Positions 33,201 through 43,000 of a stretch of 59,595 bases of DNA are shown piece after piece. Source of the stretch: Halobacillus litoralis (lineage in GTDB: Bacteria; Bacillota; Bacilli; Bacillales; Halobacillaceae); NCBI RefSeq assembly GCF_020171725.1, contig NZ_JAIVAJ010000011.1, forward strand, positions 1 to 59,595. Reading direction: 5' to 3'. The stretch's first letter is position 1; each line of letters opens with the position of its first letter. Below the pieces are notes generated by a model, which was not told the DNA's origin, did no database searches, and saw nothing but the letters and a program-made list of their open reading frames with translations. Position numbers and translations under genes: made by a program.

Positions 33201-33817
33201 GCACGTGTACGACGTTGACCCTGAGCTGTCTTAAGCTCTTCTTTAAGCGTGTCAACTTCTCCGTCCAAGTCGATATCGAATAGCAATTTACGGATTGCTT
33301 CAGCACCCATTGCAGCTTGGAAGCCTTGTCCGAACTTCTCACGGTAAGAGCGGTACTCTTTTTCAGAAAGAAGCTGTTTCTTCTCAAGTGCTGTTTCACC
33401 TGGGTCCGTTACAATATATGCCGCAAAATAAATGACTTCTTCCAAAGCACGAGGAGACATGTCAAGAACAAGTCCCATACGGCTTGGAATGCCTTTGAAG
33501 TACCAGATGTGAGAGACAGGGGCAGCAAGTTCCAAGTGCCCCATACGCTCACGACGGACTTTTGCTTTTGTTACTTCAACGCCACAGCGGTCACAAACGA
33601 CGCCCTTATAGCGGACGCGTTTGTATTTCCCACAGTGACATTCCCAGTCCTTTTGAGGACCGAAAATACGTTCACAGAATAAGCCGTCTTTTTCTGGTTT
33701 CAGCGTACGATAGTTAATCGTTTCAGGTTTCTTTACTTCCCCGTAAGACCATGAACGAATCTTATCTGGTGAAGCTAAACCAATTTTCATATACTCAAAG
33801 TTATTTACATCTAGCAA
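30212..33817 (-). CDS. rpoC: DNA-directed RNA polymerase subunit beta'
   Basis: 1201 aa, close to B. subtilis. The N-terminal zinc site is [20 protein letters not shown] near residues 60-79 (given in one short stretch), the catalytic loop NADFDGD binds the active-site magnesium, the bridge helix and trigger loop region includes [11 protein letters not shown], and the second zinc site is [13 protein letters not shown]. The start is TTG at 33817 with GGAGG 8 nt upstream, as in B. subtilis. It follows rpoB by 75 nt and makes up the catalytic core with RpoB. Confidence 0.99.
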   Translation of the reverse strand: MLDVNNFEYMKIGLASPDKIRSWSYGEVKKPETINYRTLKPEKDGLFCERIFGPQKDWECHCGKYKRVRYKGVVCDRCGVEVTKAKVRRERMGHLELAAPVSHIWYFKGIPSRMGLVLDMSPRALEEVIYFAAYIVTDPGETALEKKQLLSEKEYRSYREKFGQGFQAAMGAEAIRKLLFDIDLDGEVDTLKEELKTAQGQRRTRAIKRLEVLESFRHSGNDPSWMILDVLPVIPPELRPMVQLDGGRFATSDLNDLYRRVINRNNRLKRLLDLGAPTIIVQNEKRMLQEAVDALIDNGRRGRPVTGPGNRPLKSLSHMLKGKQGRFRQNLLGKRVDYSGRSVIVVGPSLKMYQCGLPKEMALELFKPFVMKELVSRGLAHNIKSAKRKIERVHDEVWDVLEDVIKEHPVLLNRAPTLHRLGIQAFEPTLVEGRAIRLHPLVCTAYNADFDGDQMAVHVPLSSEAQAEARILMLAAQNILNPKDGKPVVTPSQDMVLGNYYLTLERTGAVGEGMAFKDLNEAIMAYQNGYVHLHTRVAVQASSLDNETFTEEQNQQLLLTTVGKLIFNEMLPASFPYINEPTQENLEVKTPDQYFVPNGTDIREEISKREEVSPFKKGILGDIIAEVFKRFSISETSKMLDRMKDLGFAYSTKAGITVGVSDVVVLPEKQEILEEGQEKVDKVLKQFRRGLITEEERYDRVIEIWSAAKDDIQNRLMKSLDPTNPIFMMSDSGARGNASNFTQLAGMRGLMANPAGRIIELPIKSSFREGLTVLEYFISTHGARKGLADTALKTADSGYLTRRLVDVAQDVIVREDDCGTDRGLPVYALTEGSEVIEPLIDRLIGRTSFQTLKHPETGELLASRNEVISEDAAKQISDSGIEQVVIRSAFTCNTKHGVCKKCYGRNLATGEEVEVGEAVGIIAAQSIGEPGTQLTMRTFHTGGVAGDDITQGLPRIQEIVEARNPKGQAVITEIEGTVEDVNEVKEKLEIVVQGTVESRSYTAPYGARMKVAVGDKVQAGEPLTEGSIDPKELLNIQGLDGVQEYLLKEVQKVYRMQGVEISDKHVEVMVRQMLRKIRVLDSGDTDVLPGSLLEIHQFKEANQKALVEGGQPAVGRPVILGITKASLETDSFLSAASFQETTRVLTDAAIKGKRDELLGLKENVIIGKLVPAGTGMTRYRKIQAQSEASDAGEQPEEVTQP

Positions 33818-33892
33818 GGGGCCTACCTCCCTTTCAGTATCCGGGTTTTACCCTAAGCTCCGAATTAAAAAGATCATCGAACGTCTCTCGAA

Positions 33893-36800
33893 TTAGTCGT
33901 CCAGGTTTAAGTTCTCCGATTCTTTTGTCTGCTCTTCTTCAATATCACGCATCTCGATTTCTTCCTCATCACCAGACAGGATCTTCACGTCCATACCCAG
34001 ACTCTGAAGCTCTTTGATAAGAACTTTAAAGGATTCTGGCACTCCTGGTTCAGGAACGTTATCGCCTTTCACAATCGCTTCATACGTCTTCACACGACCT
34101 ACAACGTCATCGGACTTAACAGTCAGAATCTCTTGAAGGGTATAAGCAGCACCATAAGCTTCAAGTGCCCATACCTCCATCTCACCGAAACGCTGTCCAC
34201 CGAACTGTGCTTTACCACCAAGCGGCTGTTGCGTAACGAGTGAATAAGGTCCTGTAGAACGTGCGTGAAGCTTATCGTCAACCATGTGCGCCAGTTTGAT
34301 CATATACATGACACCAACGGATACACGGTTATCGAAAGGTTCACCTGTACGGCCATCATAAAGGATGGTCTTCGCATCACGGGACATTCCTGCTTCTTCA
34401 AGTGTTTCCCAAACGTCTTCCTCACGAGCTCCATCGAATACAGGCGTTGCTACGCGTTCGCCAAGCAGGCGGGCAGCCATACCTAAGTGCAATTCTAGCA
34501 CTTGTCCGATGTTCATACGTGATGGTACACCAAGTGGGTTCAACATGATATCTACAGGTGTTCCGTCTGGAAGGAACGGCATATCTTCTTCTGGAAGAAT
34601 CTTAGAAATTACACCTTTGTTACCGTGACGTCCGGCCATTTTATCCCCTTCAGAAATCTTACGCTTCTGAACGATGTAGACACGGATCAACTGGTTAACG
34701 CCTGGTGGTAGTTCGTCGCCGTCTTCTCTATTGAATATCTTCACATCAAGGACAATTCCGCCTGCACCGTGTGGAACACGTAGTGAGGTGTCACGTACTT
34801 CACGTGCTTTTTCACCGAAGATTGCATGAAGTAGACGTTCTTCTGCAGATAGTTCAGTAACGCCCTTAGGTGTTACTTTCCCTACTAGAAGGTCTCCATC
34901 ACTTACTTCAGCACCTACACGGATAATTCCGCGGTCATCCAGGTCACGAAGGGCATCTTCCCCTACGTTCGGAATGTCTCTTGTAATTTCTTCTGGTCCA
35001 AGTTTCGTATCTCGTGCTTCAGATTCATATTCTTCAATATGAATAGACGTATAAACGTCGTCTTTCACAAGACGCTCACTCATGATGATGGCATCCTCAT
35101 AGTTGTAGCCATCCCACGTCATGAAAGCAACAAGTGGGTTTTGTCCAAGGGCCAATTCACCCATGTCCATAGATGGACCGTCAGCAAGGATTTCACCTTG
35201 TACGACGCGGTCACCTTTAGCCACGATTGGGCGCTGGTTGTAACAGCTACCTTGGTTGGAACGGATGAATTTCTGTAGACGGTAACGATCAAGGTCACCT
35301 TCTACTTCGCGTCCGTCGACTTCTGAAATACGGCGTACAAGCACTTCTTTCGCTTCGACACGCTCTACGACACCTTCGTGGCGGCAGATAACGGCAGCAC
35401 CTGAGTCTTTACCAGATACATATTCCATACCTGTACCAACAATCGGTGCGTCCGGCTTAAGCAATGGCACGGCTTGACGCTGCATGTTCGCACCCATCAG
35501 GGAACGGTTGGAGTCATCGTTTTCTAAGAACGGGATACACGCTGTTGCAGCAGATACGACCTGCTTCGGTGATACGTCCATGTAATCTAGACGGTCACGG
35601 CTTACAACGGTGTTCTCACCTCGGAAACGCGCGATAACTTCTTCATCTACGAAGCTTCCGTTTTCTTCAAGCTTCGCGTTCGCCTGTGCTACGACATAGT
35701 TATCTTCTTCGTCTGCTGTCAGATAGTCGATTTGTGCGGTTACACGGTTCGTATCTGGGTCAACACGACGATAAGGAGTCTCGATGAATCCGAACTCGTT
35801 TACCTTCGCATAGGAAGACAAGGAGTTAATCAGACCGATATTCGGTCCTTCCGGCGTTTCGATCGGACACATACGACCATAGTGGGAGTAGTGTACGTCA
35901 CGAACTTCGAATCCGGCACGTTCACGAGTCAGACCACCCGGTCCAAGGGCAGATAGACGACGTTTGTGCGTCAATTCTGCAAGAGGGTTTGTCTGGTCCA
36001 TGAACTGTGATAACTGAGAGCTTCCGAAGAACTCTTTGATTGATGCGATTACCGGTCGGATGTTGATCAGCTGCTGAGGCGTGATTGATGACGTATCCTG
36101 AATAGACATACGCTCACGAACGACACGTTCCATACGGGATAGACCGATACGGAATTGGTTCTGCAGCAACTCACCTACTGAACGCAGACGGCGGTTACCT
36201 AAGTGGTCAATGTCATCTGTTCCACCTACATTATGCAGCAAGTTAAAGAAGTAGCTGATAGATGATAGGATGTCAGCCGGTGTAATGTTCTTCACATCAC
36301 GGTCGATGTTCGCATTACCGATTACGTTGATAGAACGTTCCCCTTCTGGGTCAGTAGGATCAACGATTTTTACAGACTGTACTTGGATTTCATCTTCAAG
36401 TACGCCTTCAACCGGTTCAAGCGTTCTTTCGCTTAGCTGGTTGTCCTGATCCTCAAAGTAAGGAATCAGTTTGTTAAGCAAGCGACGATCGATTTTGTCA
36501 CCTTTCTCAGCCAATACTTCTCCTGTTTCTTCATCAACAAGAGTTTCAGCTAAGGTCTGGTTGAACAAGCGATCTTTAATGTTTAGCTTTTTGTTCATCT
36601 TATAACGTCCGACACGCGCTAGATCATAACGCTTCGGATCGAAGAAACGTGATACAAGCAGGCTCTTTGCGTTCTCTACTGTTGGTGGCTCACCAGGGCG
36701 TAGACGCTCATAAATCTCAAGCAAGGCTTTCTCACTGTTTTCTGTATTGTCTTTCTCAAGTGAGTTCTTCAAGTATTCGTTGTCACCGATCAGATCAATG

Positions 36801-37420
36801 ATCTCTTGATCCGTGCCGAATCCTAAAGCACGAAGAAGAACTGTAATTGGAAGCTTACGAGTACGATCGATACGTACGTGAACTACATCTTTGGCATCTG
36901 TTTCGAATTCCAACCATGCACCACGGTTTGGAATAACTGTCGCTGTGTAGCCGCGTTTTCCGTTCTTATCAATCTTCTTATTAAAATAGACACTTGGAGA
37001 GCGAACAAGCTGAGAAACGATAACACGTTCAGCACCATTAATGACAAAGGTACCTGTGTCCGTCATGAGTGGGAAGTCCCCCATGAATACTTCTTGCTCT
37101 TTCACTTCACCTGTTTCATTATTTAACAAACGAACCTTTACACTAAGCGGTGCGTTGTATGTTACATCGCGATCCTTTGACTCATCCACTGGATACTTTG
37201 GCTCGCCAAGGCTGTAGTCTACAAACTCGAGTGATAGGTTACCTGTGAAATCTTCGATAGGAGAAATGTCCTGGAACATTTCCTTCAAACCTTCTTTTAA
37301 GAACCAATCATAGGAAGCGGTTTGAATCTCAATCAGATTCGGTAACTCTAATACTTCACTGATACGTGCATAACTTCTGCGCTGGCGGTGTCGTCCATAC
37401 TGAACTAGTTGACCTGTCAA
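33893..37420 (-). CDS. rpoB: DNA-directed RNA polymerase subunit beta
   Basis: 1175 aa from a TTG at 37420 ([19 protein letters not shown]), which has GAGGGG at good spacing; the GTG three codons upstream sits on the RBS itself. The rifampicin pocket ([15 protein letters not shown] and [13 protein letters not shown], about 455-490) has sensitive-type residues. The C-terminus contains the dock region and ends in a short acidic tail [15 protein letters not shown], a little shorter than in B. subtilis. It lies behind ybxB and a leader containing two hairpins. Confidence 0.99.
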   Translation of the reverse strand: MTGQLVQYGRHRQRRSYARISEVLELPNLIEIQTASYDWFLKEGLKEMFQDISPIEDFTGNLSLEFVDYSLGEPKYPVDESKDRDVTYNAPLSVKVRLLNNETGEVKEQEVFMGDFPLMTDTGTFVINGAERVIVSQLVRSPSVYFNKKIDKNGKRGYTATVIPNRGAWLEFETDAKDVVHVRIDRTRKLPITVLLRALGFGTDQEIIDLIGDNEYLKNSLEKDNTENSEKALLEIYERLRPGEPPTVENAKSLLVSRFFDPKRYDLARVGRYKMNKKLNIKDRLFNQTLAETLVDEETGEVLAEKGDKIDRRLLNKLIPYFEDQDNQLSERTLEPVEGVLEDEIQVQSVKIVDPTDPEGERSINVIGNANIDRDVKNITPADILSSISYFFNLLHNVGGTDDIDHLGNRRLRSVGELLQNQFRIGLSRMERVVRERMSIQDTSSITPQQLINIRPVIASIKEFFGSSQLSQFMDQTNPLAELTHKRRLSALGPGGLTRERAGFEVRDVHYSHYGRMCPIETPEGPNIGLINSLSSYAKVNEFGFIETPYRRVDPDTNRVTAQIDYLTADEEDNYVVAQANAKLEENGSFVDEEVIARFRGENTVVSRDRLDYMDVSPKQVVSAATACIPFLENDDSNRSLMGANMQRQAVPLLKPDAPIVGTGMEYVSGKDSGAAVICRHEGVVERVEAKEVLVRRISEVDGREVEGDLDRYRLQKFIRSNQGSCYNQRPIVAKGDRVVQGEILADGPSMDMGELALGQNPLVAFMTWDGYNYEDAIIMSERLVKDDVYTSIHIEEYESEARDTKLGPEEITRDIPNVGEDALRDLDDRGIIRVGAEVSDGDLLVGKVTPKGVTELSAEERLLHAIFGEKAREVRDTSLRVPHGAGGIVLDVKIFNREDGDELPPGVNQLIRVYIVQKRKISEGDKMAGRHGNKGVISKILPEEDMPFLPDGTPVDIMLNPLGVPSRMNIGQVLELHLGMAARLLGERVATPVFDGAREEDVWETLEEAGMSRDAKTILYDGRTGEPFDNRVSVGVMYMIKLAHMVDDKLHARSTGPYSLVTQQPLGGKAQFGGQRFGEMEVWALEAYGAAYTLQEILTVKSDDVVGRVKTYEAIVKGDNVPEPGVPESFKVLIKELQSLGMDVKILSGDEEEIEMRDIEEEQTKESENLNLDD

Positions 37421-37456
37421 CTGATTCACCCCTCAAATCAAGCATTTTTATAACGT

Positions 37457-37511
37457 AAAAAGGTTCGGCAAAGACATGCCGAACAGGCTTGCGGTTGATC
37501 TTGCCACAAGC
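37457..37511 (-). terminator. two hairpins ahead of rpoB, the second terminator-like
   Basis: CTTGTGG pairs with CCGCAAG (37489-37511) and is followed by GTTCGGC with GCCGAAC (37464-37485), then CTTTTTA on the minus strand. The second has the shape of an intrinsic terminator only 37 nt before the rpoB TTG. It may attenuate transcription from rplJL-ybxB into rpoBC. Confidence 0.65.
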
Positions 37512-37738
37512 ACTATTTAAACATTCGCCTTTATAGCAAATGGTGACTCTTCATTTCTCTCTAACGTTAGACAAAAAAGAAAAAGGGTTTTCATCAATAA
37601 AAACCTCATTTACTTTACGTGTTTGTTTTTTACCATACTGACCATCTATCAACCTTTTTATACATTTTTCAAAAAAAAGACTTGACAGACAACATGCATA
37701 TTGGCATTTTTCAATACTAGCACAATTAATAGAAGTAG
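37512..37738. other. A/T-rich gap between rpoB leader and ybxB
   Basis: No gene is supported. A 63-codon minus-strand frame lacks an RBS. Promoter-like pieces (TTGAAA at 37671-37676 with poor -10) are present but weak; together with the hairpins the rpoB-ybxB gap is 318 nt, long for this cluster. Confidence 0.5.
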
Positions 37739-38341
37739 TCAAACCTTAGTGCTCTTCAGAATATAGTACCCTTTCTGCTTCGCCACTACTTCCACATTGC
37801 CGAATAACTCCTCCATCTTGTTCTTCGCCGATGGAGCTCCTTGCTTCTTCTGGATGACCACCCATAGTTCCCCTTGTGGTTGGAGGACAGCCTCCGACTC
37901 TTGGAACATGGCATGCACAACTTCTTTCCCCGCGCGAATCGGTGGGTTGGTCAAGACAGCTGCGAATTCACGGTCACGAACCGACTGCAATCGGTCACTT
38001 TCTAAAATAGTTACATTACGCACATCGTTTTGCTCTGCGTTTTTTCTGGAAAGCTGGAGCGCTCGTTCATTCACATCCACCATCACCAGTTCACGGTTCG
38101 GGAATGCTTTGGCCAGCGAGAGCCCGATCGGCCCGTAGCCACATCCCAAATCCAGCACATCTCCCTGAACAGATGGCTCTGTAAACGAATCAATGAGTAA
38201 ACGTGAACCGAAATCCACTTCCTTTTTAGAAAAAACAGCATTGTCCGTCGTAAATACGAATGGTTGCCCTCTCAAATTGAAGGACCACGACTTCTCTTCA
38301 CTTTGGGTCGTTGTCTGTTTTGAGTAATAATGCTCTGACAC
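37739..38341 (-). CDS. ybxB: YbxB, RsmC-like class I SAM-dependent methyltransferase
   Basis: 200 aa from a GTG at 38341 (MSEHYYSKQ), which has AGAAGGT at better spacing than the GTG three codons upstream. SAM-binding motif DLGCGYGPIGLSLA (about residues 60-73), acidic VDVNERA, and the catalytic-type NPPIRAG, as in the RsmC/RlmG family that makes m2G in rRNA. Substrate is not proven. It lies between rplL and rpoB, its conserved position in Firmicutes. Confidence 0.9.
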   Translation of the reverse strand: MSEHYYSKQTTTQSEEKSWSFNLRGQPFVFTTDNAVFSKKEVDFGSRLLIDSFTEPSVQGDVLDLGCGYGPIGLSLAKAFPNRELVMVDVNERALQLSRKNAEQNDVRNVTILESDRLQSVRDREFAAVLTNPPIRAGKEVVHAMFQESEAVLQPQGELWVVIQKKQGAPSAKNKMEELFGNVEVVAKQKGYYILKSTKV

Positions 38342-38414
38342 CTTACGCACACCTTCTTTTCATGCGCCTCGTGATCATTTTTTATCGGAGATGATATTGA
38401 GAGGCTATATAATA

Positions 38415-38451
38415 GAAGAAAAAGAAAGCCCGCCGATAGTCAGCGAGCTTT
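38415..38451 (-). terminator. terminator after rplL
   Basis: AAAGCTCGC pairs with GGCGGGCTTT (38425-38451) on the minus strand, followed by CTTTCTTTTTCTTC. Probably partial, since ybxB and rpoB lie downstream. Confidence 0.7.
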
Positions 38452-38466
38452 ACTTTGAAAGTCCAA

Positions 38467-38832
38467 TTACTTAAGTTCGATCGTAGCGCCAGCTTCTTCA
38501 AGCTGAGACTTGATTTCTTCCGCTTCTTCTTTAGAAACGCCTTCTTTAACAGCTTTAGGAGCGTTGTCTACAACGTCTTTAGCGTCTTTAAGACCAAGTC
38601 CAGTGATTTCACGTACTGCTTTAACTACTTTGATCTTAGAAGATCCAGCAGATTCAAGTACTACGTCGAATTCAGTTTGCTCTTCAGCAGCTTCGCCACC
38701 TGCAGCAGCACCGCCGACTGCAACTGGAGCTGCAGCAGATACACCAAATTCTTCTTCAATAGCTTTTACTAGGTCGTTAAGTTCAAGAACAGACATTTCT
38801 TTGATCGCTTCAATGATTTGTTCGTTAGACAT
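38467..38832 (-). CDS. rplL: 50S ribosomal protein L7/L12
   Basis: 121 aa. The N-terminal dimerisation helix is followed by an Ala/Gly-rich hinge ([19 protein letters not shown]) and the C-terminal domain with EKTEFDVVL-like and [20 protein letters not shown]7/L12 forms the stalk that recruits translation GTPases. It is cotranscribed with rplJ. Confidence 0.98.
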   Translation of the reverse strand: MSNEQIIEAIKEMSVLELNDLVKAIEEEFGVSAAAPVAVGGAAAGGEAAEEQTEFDVVLESAGSSKIKVVKAVREITGLGLKDAKDVVDNAPKAVKEGVSKEEAEEIKSQLEEAGATIELK

Positions 38833-38884
38833 GAGAAAGTTCCTCCTTATTGTTTTTAATTTAATAGTTTAGACGAGTGCTAAC

Positions 38885-39385
38885 TTACGCACTTTCTTCT
38901 TCTTTTTGGTCCGCAATCGCTTGTGTAGCGTATGCGAAGTTTCTGATTGGTGCTTGTAGTACGCTTAGGAACATAGATACAAGACCTTCGTAGTTTGGAA
39001 GCTCTGCAAGCTCTTTGATTTGCTCAAGAGATGCAACCTGACCTTCTACTACGCCACCTTTGATTTCAAGGTTATCGTGATCTTTAGCAAAGTTGTTAAG
39101 AATTTTAGCAGGTGCAACAGCGTCGTCTGCATGGAATGCTAGTGCTGTCGGTCCTACAAGAACGTCGTTAAGCTCAGTAAGCTCAACTTCTTCAGCAGCG
39201 CGGCGAGTCATTGTGTTTTTGTACACTTTGAAATCAACGCCAGCTTCACGAAGTTGTGAACGAAGTTCTGTAACTTCTGCAACGTCAAGTCCACGGTAAT
39301 CTACTAGTACAGCAGATTTACTGTTACGGAACTTGTCAGCTAGTTCAGTTACAACTTGCTTTTTCTGTTCGATAATGTTGCTCAT
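38885..39385 (-). CDS. rplJ: 50S ribosomal protein L10
   Basis: 166 aa. [20 protein letters not shown] and the L12-binding C-terminal helix ([15 protein letters not shown]) are typical. L10 anchors L7/L12 dimers on 23S rRNA and controls its own operon by binding the leader. Confidence 0.98.
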   Translation of the reverse strand: MSNIIEQKKQVVTELADKFRNSKSAVLVDYRGLDVAEVTELRSQLREAGVDFKVYKNTMTRRAAEEVELTELNDVLVGPTALAFHADDAVAPAKILNNFAKDHDNLEIKGGVVEGQVASLEQIKELAELPNYEGLVSMFLSVLQAPIRNFAYATQAIADQKEEESA

Positions 39386-39578
39386 CGTTCCACCTCCTAT
39401 TGACTTATCATCATACCGTTTGAAGGCTCCATGTAAAAGACCCCCATGTAGACATGGAGGTCTGTATGATCAGTCCAGGGCTTAACGCGCTGTCCTGTAT
39501 ATTCACACACCTCGGCAGGATATTTAAGCGGTGACCCGCCCCTGCTGTCTACGGTATAACGTATTCATTTATACAACG
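39386..39578 (-). promoter_or_regulatory. L10 leader RNA with attenuator
   Basis: A leader of about 190 nt precedes rplJ. It holds a terminator-like hairpin, AGACCTCCATGT with ACATGGGGGTCT, followed by TTTTAC (39433-39463), and further structured sequence upstream. An L10-binding leader upstream of rplJ with transcription attenuation is established in Bacilli; sequence position and hairpin agree. Confidence 0.75.
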
Positions 39579-39584
39579 TTTCTA

Positions 39585-39613
39585 ATTATAATCAACTAGA
39601 AACGGAAAGTCAA
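39585..39613 (-). promoter_or_regulatory. promoter of rplJ-rplL
   Basis: -35 TTGACT (39608-39613), 17 bp spacer, perfect -10 TATAAT (39585-39590), just after the rplA stop codon. Confidence 0.88.
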
Positions 39614-39624
39614 CAATAAATTAA

Positions 39625-40320
39625 TTACTTAACGTAATTGGAAACGTCAACTTTGATTCCAGGTCCCATTGTAGAAGATACTGCAGCGTTACGCATGTAC
39701 GTACCTTTTGAAGCTTGTGGCTTCGCTTTTACAAGGGCATCTGTGATTGCTTCGAAGTTTTCAACCAATTTGTCTTGATCGAAAGAAGCTTTACCGATTG
39801 GAACGTGGATGTTAGCTGCTTTATCAACGCGGTATTCAACTTTACCAGCTTTGATTTCGTTAACAGCTTTCTCTACTTCGAACGTTACCGTACCAGTTTT
39901 AGGGTTAGGCATAAGTCCTTTTGGTCCCAATACGCGACCCAGCTTACCAACTTCAGCCATCATGTCTGGAGTTGCTACAACTACGTCAAAGTCGAACCAA
40001 CCTTGGTTGATCTTGTTGATCAGGTCCTGCTCTCCTACGTAGTCTGCACCAGCAGCTTCTGCTTCTTTCGCTTTATCACCTTTAGCGAAAACAAGCACAC
40101 GCTGAGATTTACCTGTACCGTGTGGAAGCACCATCGCACCGCGGATTTGCTGGTCCGCTTTCTTAGGGTCAACCCCAAGACGGAATGCTGCTTCAACTGT
40201 TTCATCAAAGTTTGCTTTTGCTGTGTCTTTTACTAGTCCGATTGCTTCTTGGACTTCGTAAGATTTCGTACGATCAACAAGCTTTAGAAGCTCTTGTTGT
40301 TTTTTCGTCTTTTTAGCCAT
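39625..40320 (-). CDS. rplA: 50S ribosomal protein L1
   Basis: 231 aa from the ATG at 40320 ([16 protein letters not shown]), with GAGGAGG upstream; the longer frame to 40503 crosses a hairpin and is not coding. [23 protein letters not shown] and [14 protein letters not shown] are conserved. L1 forms the mobile stalk that releases E-site tRNA. Confidence 0.98.
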   Translation of the reverse strand: MAKKTKKQQELLKLVDRTKSYEVQEAIGLVKDTAKANFDETVEAAFRLGVDPKKADQQIRGAMVLPHGTGKSQRVLVFAKGDKAKEAEAAGADYVGEQDLINKINQGWFDFDVVVATPDMMAEVGKLGRVLGPKGLMPNPKTGTVTFEVEKAVNEIKAGKVEYRVDKAANIHVPIGKASFDQDKLVENFEAITDALVKAKPQASKGTYMRNAAVSSTMGPGIKVDVSNYVK

Positions 40321-40369
40321 TTCAAATTTCCTCCTCGTTGTGGTTTTAACGGATTGTCCTCCCACGAAT

Positions 40370-40412
40370 AAAGGTTGCGAAAAGGGACAAAAACTCCAAT
40401 TCCGCAACCTTT
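40370..40412 (-). other. 10-bp stem-loop in the rplK-rplA gap
   Basis: AAAGGTTGCG (40370-40379) pairs perfectly with CGCAACCTTT (40403-40412) across 23 nt. Minus-strand sequence after it (ATTCGTGGG) lacks a T-run. A translational operator for L1 is possible, since L1 represses its own operon in many bacteria. Confidence 0.5.
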
Positions 40413-40438
40413 TCCTATCTACTCTTGACGCTGTGGGA

Positions 40439-40864
40439 TTAGTCTTCGATCGTGATACCCATGCTGCGTGCTGTACCTTCAACCATGCGCATTGCAGCTT
40501 CAACGTCAGCAGCGTTCAAGTCAGGCATTTTCGTTTCTGCGATTTCGCGTACTTGATCGCGCTTTACAGAAGCTACTTTGTTACGGTTTGGTTCACCGGA
40601 ACCTGACTCAACTCCAGCCGCTTTCTTAAGAAGAACAGCAGCAGGTGGAGTTTTCGTTACGAATGTAAATGAACGGTCTTCAAATACCGTAATTTCAACT
40701 GGGATAATCATACCCGCTTGATCTTGCGTACGAGCGTTGAATTCCTTACAGAATCCCATGATGTTGATACCAGCTTGACCTAGTGCAGGTCCTACTGGTG
40801 GAGCCGGGTTAGCTTTCCCTGCAGGAATCTGTAGTTTTACAACGTTAATTACTTTTTTAGCCAC
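40439..40864 (-). CDS. rplK: 50S ribosomal protein L11
   Basis: 141 aa from the GTG at 40864 ([18 protein letters not shown]), with AAGGAGGTG upstream; the open frame runs on to 40957 but that part is leader. [25 protein letters not shown] (in part) is the thiostrepton-binding side. L11 is needed for GTPase-associated functions and stringent response. Confidence 0.98.
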   Translation of the reverse strand: MAKKVINVVKLQIPAGKANPAPPVGPALGQAGINIMGFCKEFNARTQDQAGMIIPVEITVFEDRSFTFVTKTPPAAVLLKKAAGVESGSGEPNRNKVASVKRDQVREIAETKMPDLNAADVEAAMRMVEGTARSMGITIED

Positions 40865-40972
40865 GAGACACACCTCCTTAAAGTCCGTGATGTGGTAATA
40901 GGGATTTGCCCCTCCCACTCTTTGCATTATGCATAAACGCCCCGGTGTTCGAGGCACATAAAGAACATAAGA

Positions 40973-41001
40973 ATTTTAGCATTTATTCTCGTTCAATGCA
41001 A
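40973..41001 (-). promoter_or_regulatory. promoter of rplK-rplA
   Basis: -35 TTGCAT (40996-41001), 17 bp spacer, -10 TAAAAT (40973-40978). The leader of about 100 nt contains small hairpins (CCTCG/CGGGG and GTGG/CCAC). Confidence 0.8.
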
Positions 41002-41034
41002 GGGGAAGAGATTTATTTTTTTCAAAAGATTGGA

Positions 41035-41574
41035 TTAACCTAACTTCTCAATTTGAGAGAAATCCAGTTCAACCGGGGTCTCTCGGCCGAACATATTCAC
41101 ATGAACTTTCACTTTCTGTTTGTCCAAGTCAATATATTCGATGGTACCTGTGAAGTTTGCGAAAGGCCCATCTGTTACTTTAACACTTTCCTTCACTTCG
41201 AAGTCAACCTCTGTTTTCGGTTGTTCGTTCATACCCATTCGTTTGAGGACTGTTTCCGCTTCTTCTGGAAGGAGAGGGATCGGCTTGGAACCCGAACCAG
41301 TAGAGCCAACGAATCCTGTCACGCCGGGAGTGTTCCGAACGACATACCAAGAATCATCTGTCATGACCATCTCTGCCAGCACATAGCCAGGAAAAACTTT
41401 CTTTTTCGCGATTTTGCGCTTTCCGTTTTTTATTTCCGCCTCTTCATCTTCCGGGACAAGCACACGGAAGATTTTATCTTCCATTCCCATTGATTCGACG
41501 CGCTTTTCTAAGTTGGTTTTTACTTTATTTTCATAACCTGAATAGGTGTGAACAACATACCATCTTTTTTCCAT
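41035..41574 (-). CDS. nusG: transcription elongation/termination factor NusG
   Basis: 179 aa from the ATG at 41574 (MEKRWYVVHTYSGYENKVK); a second ATG stands directly before it. The NGN domain includes FPGYVLAEMVMTDDSWYVVRNTPGVTGFVG, and the C-terminal KOW domain has VKVTDGPFANFTGTIEYID. In Bacillus NusG stimulates pausing at TTNTTT motifs as well as working with Rho. No Shine-Dalgarno sequence lies at normal distance; the nearest, GGGAGGGAAGGG, ends 17 nt or more before the ATG. The leader follows a strong terminator after secE. Confidence 0.95.
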   Translation of the reverse strand: MEKRWYVVHTYSGYENKVKTNLEKRVESMGMEDKIFRVLVPEDEEAEIKNGKRKIAKKKVFPGYVLAEMVMTDDSWYVVRNTPGVTGFVGSTGSGSKPIPLLPEEAETVLKRMGMNEQPKTEVDFEVKESVKVTDGPFANFTGTIEYIDLDKQKVKVHVNMFGRETPVELDFSQIEKLG

Positions 41575-41763
41575 CATTACAGGACAAGTATTTGCCCTTC
41601 CCTCCCTTATATCAAAAATTATTGCAACGGGTTCTACCATACATAGGTTGAAGCGCTGTTTCAGAGAGCCCCCATACTTATGAATCCTCTCCGACACTTC
41701 AGGATGCAGAAGTACGTGTCCGTTTTACCATAAAGCCAAACTGTACCATTTTTTAATGCAATG

Positions 41764-41789
41764 AAAAAACCCGTAGAACGGGTTTTTTT
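41764..41789. terminator. strong bidirectional terminator between secE and nusG
   Basis: AAAAAACCCGT pairs with ACGGGTTTTTT across a 3-nt loop: an 11-bp stem flanked by T-runs in both directions. It stands 45 nt after the secE stop and about 190 nt before nusG. Confidence 0.9.
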
Positions 41790-41833
41790 GTAAGTCTGTC
41801 TTCTATTATAGCATAAAACGAATACTACTATTC

Positions 41834-42004
41834 TTATGAAATCAGTTCAAGAATCTGAGAAATACCTAAATCGACGACGGCAAAGAAAATAGCAACGAAG
41901 GCTACTGTAGCAAGAACGGTAATCGTATAACGAGTAAGCTCCTGCCCTTTTGGCCAGCTGACTTTCTTCATTTCTCGAGAAACATTTTGAAAGAACTTAA
42001 ACAT
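41834..42004 (-). CDS. secE: protein translocase subunit SecE
   Basis: 56 aa, read directly: it starts MFKFFQNVSREMKKVSWPKG and ends ISQILELIS. The amphipathic KKVSWPKGQEL segment followed by a single membrane span (TVLATVAFVAIFFAVVDLG) is the short Firmicute SecE that clamps SecY. GGGGG lies 9 nt before the ATG. It lies between rpmG and nusG as in B. subtilis. Confidence 0.96.
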   Translation of the reverse strand: MFKFFQNVSREMKKVSWPKGQELTRYTITVLATVAFVAIFFAVVDLGISQILELIS

Positions 42005-42037
42005 CTTCGCATACCCCCAGTATGACGTCTTGATCGT

Positions 42038-42187
42038 CTATTTCGTTTCGCGGTGCAGGGTATGGGTCCCACAACGCTTGCAGAATTTGCGAACCTCTAG
42101 ACGCTCGGATTGATTAGAACGATTTTTATATGAACTATAGTTTCGACTTTGACATTCCGTACAAGCTAAAGCTACTTTCTCACGCAT
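42038..42187 (-). CDS. rpmG: 50S ribosomal protein L33 (zinc-binding form)
   Basis: 49 aa from the ATG at 42187 ([17 protein letters not shown]), with GAGGTGA upstream; the frame to 42244 includes promoter sequence. CTEC and CKRC give the zinc-binding C+ form. Bacillus usually carries several L33 paralogues; this is the copy linked to secE. Confidence 0.96.
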   Translation of the reverse strand: MREKVALACTECQSRNYSSYKNRSNQSERLEVRKFCKRCGTHTLHRETK

Positions 42188-42225
42188 ACATATCACCTCA
42201 TTTTCGAGGTTTTCACACTTCGTAT

Positions 42226-42254
42226 AATGTAGCACGCTTGACAAAGCCTGTCAA
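42226..42254 (-). promoter_or_regulatory. promoter of rpmG-secE
   Basis: -35 TTGACA (42249-42254), 17 bp spacer, -10 TACATT (42226-42231), immediately downstream of the sigH stop. Confidence 0.7.
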
Positions 42255-42262
42255 TCTCACTT

Positions 42263-42919
42263 CTAGAGGGTGATTTCACTGACTTCTAAATATTTCTCCA
42301 GCTTCCGCTTCACACGCTGCAAGGCGTTGTCGATCGATTTCACATGACGATTCAGCTCAACTGAAATCTCTTGGTAGGATTGCCCGTCCAAATATAAGGC
42401 GAGCACTTTCTTCTCCAAATCACTTAAAAGCTCGGAAATCTTCTCTTCCATGTCGAAGAACTTCTCTTTGTTCACAATCAATTCTTGCGGATCGATGGCT
42501 TTGGATCCAGCGATTACGTCTAACAATGTGCGGTCTGACTCTTCATCGTAAATCGGCTTGTCCAAAGAAACGTAGGAATTTAACGGGATGTGCTTTTGTC
42601 TTGTGGCGGTTTTGATTGCGGTAATAATTTGACGAGTGACACATAATTCTGCGAATGCTTTGAAGGAAGAGAGCTTCCCTTCCCTGTAATCGCGGATCGC
42701 TTTGTAGAGACCAATCATGCCTTCTTGTACAATATCCTCTCGATCTGCGCCAATAAGAAAATAAGTCCGTGCTTTAGCGCGAACAAAATTTTTGTACTTA
42801 TTGATTAAATAATCGAGCGCCTGGACTTGACCTTGATTAATCCGTTCAACAATTGCTTCATCATCAAGCTTGCTCAAATCCACTTCATCGATGTCTGTCT
42901 TCGTTTGAATGATGCTCAC
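42263..42919 (-). CDS. sigH: RNA polymerase sigma-H factor
   Basis: 218 aa, GTG start at 42919 with GGGGGG upstream. Region 2 contains KNFVRAKARTYFLIGADREDIVQEGMIGLYKAIRDY (core binding and -10 recognition; cited in part) and region 4 has YQEISVELNRHVKSIDNALQRVKRKLEKYL (helix-turn-helix, -35). Sigma-H directs early stationary-phase and sporulation genes such as spo0A, kinA and spo0F. It has its own sigma-A promoter, which AbrB represses in B. subtilis. Confidence 0.97.
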   Translation of the reverse strand: MSIIQTKTDIDEVDLSKLDDEAIVERINQGQVQALDYLINKYKNFVRAKARTYFLIGADREDIVQEGMIGLYKAIRDYREGKLSSFKAFAELCVTRQIITAIKTATRQKHIPLNSYVSLDKPIYDEESDRTLLDVIAGSKAIDPQELIVNKEKFFDMEEKISELLSDLEKKVLALYLDGQSYQEISVELNRHVKSIDNALQRVKRKLEKYLEVSEITL

Positions 42920-42957
42920 ACAAGATCCCCCCGACCGTGCTACCTCAATATAGCAAT

Positions 42958-42987
42958 ATTATACAGTAAGGATTTGAAAAGCGTCAA
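42958..42987 (-). promoter_or_regulatory. sigma-A promoter of sigH
   Basis: -35 TTGACG (42982-42987), 18 bp spacer, perfect -10 TATAAT (42958-42963). The surrounding A/T-rich DNA would suit AbrB binding, but no specific site can be named. Confidence 0.75.
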
Positions 42988-43000
42988 CAAGTTGTCAGAA

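Noticed and set aside
37551..37742. 63-codon minus-strand frame between ybxB and rpoB
   Set aside because: No ribosome-binding site, starts on the ybxB stop, odd composition with many Cys and Lys, and it spans promoter-like and A/T-rich DNA. No family resemblance.
40321..40503. 61-codon N-terminal extension of rplA
   Set aside because: It covers the rplK end and the intergenic hairpin; L1 starts at the ATG at 40320 behind GAGGAGG.
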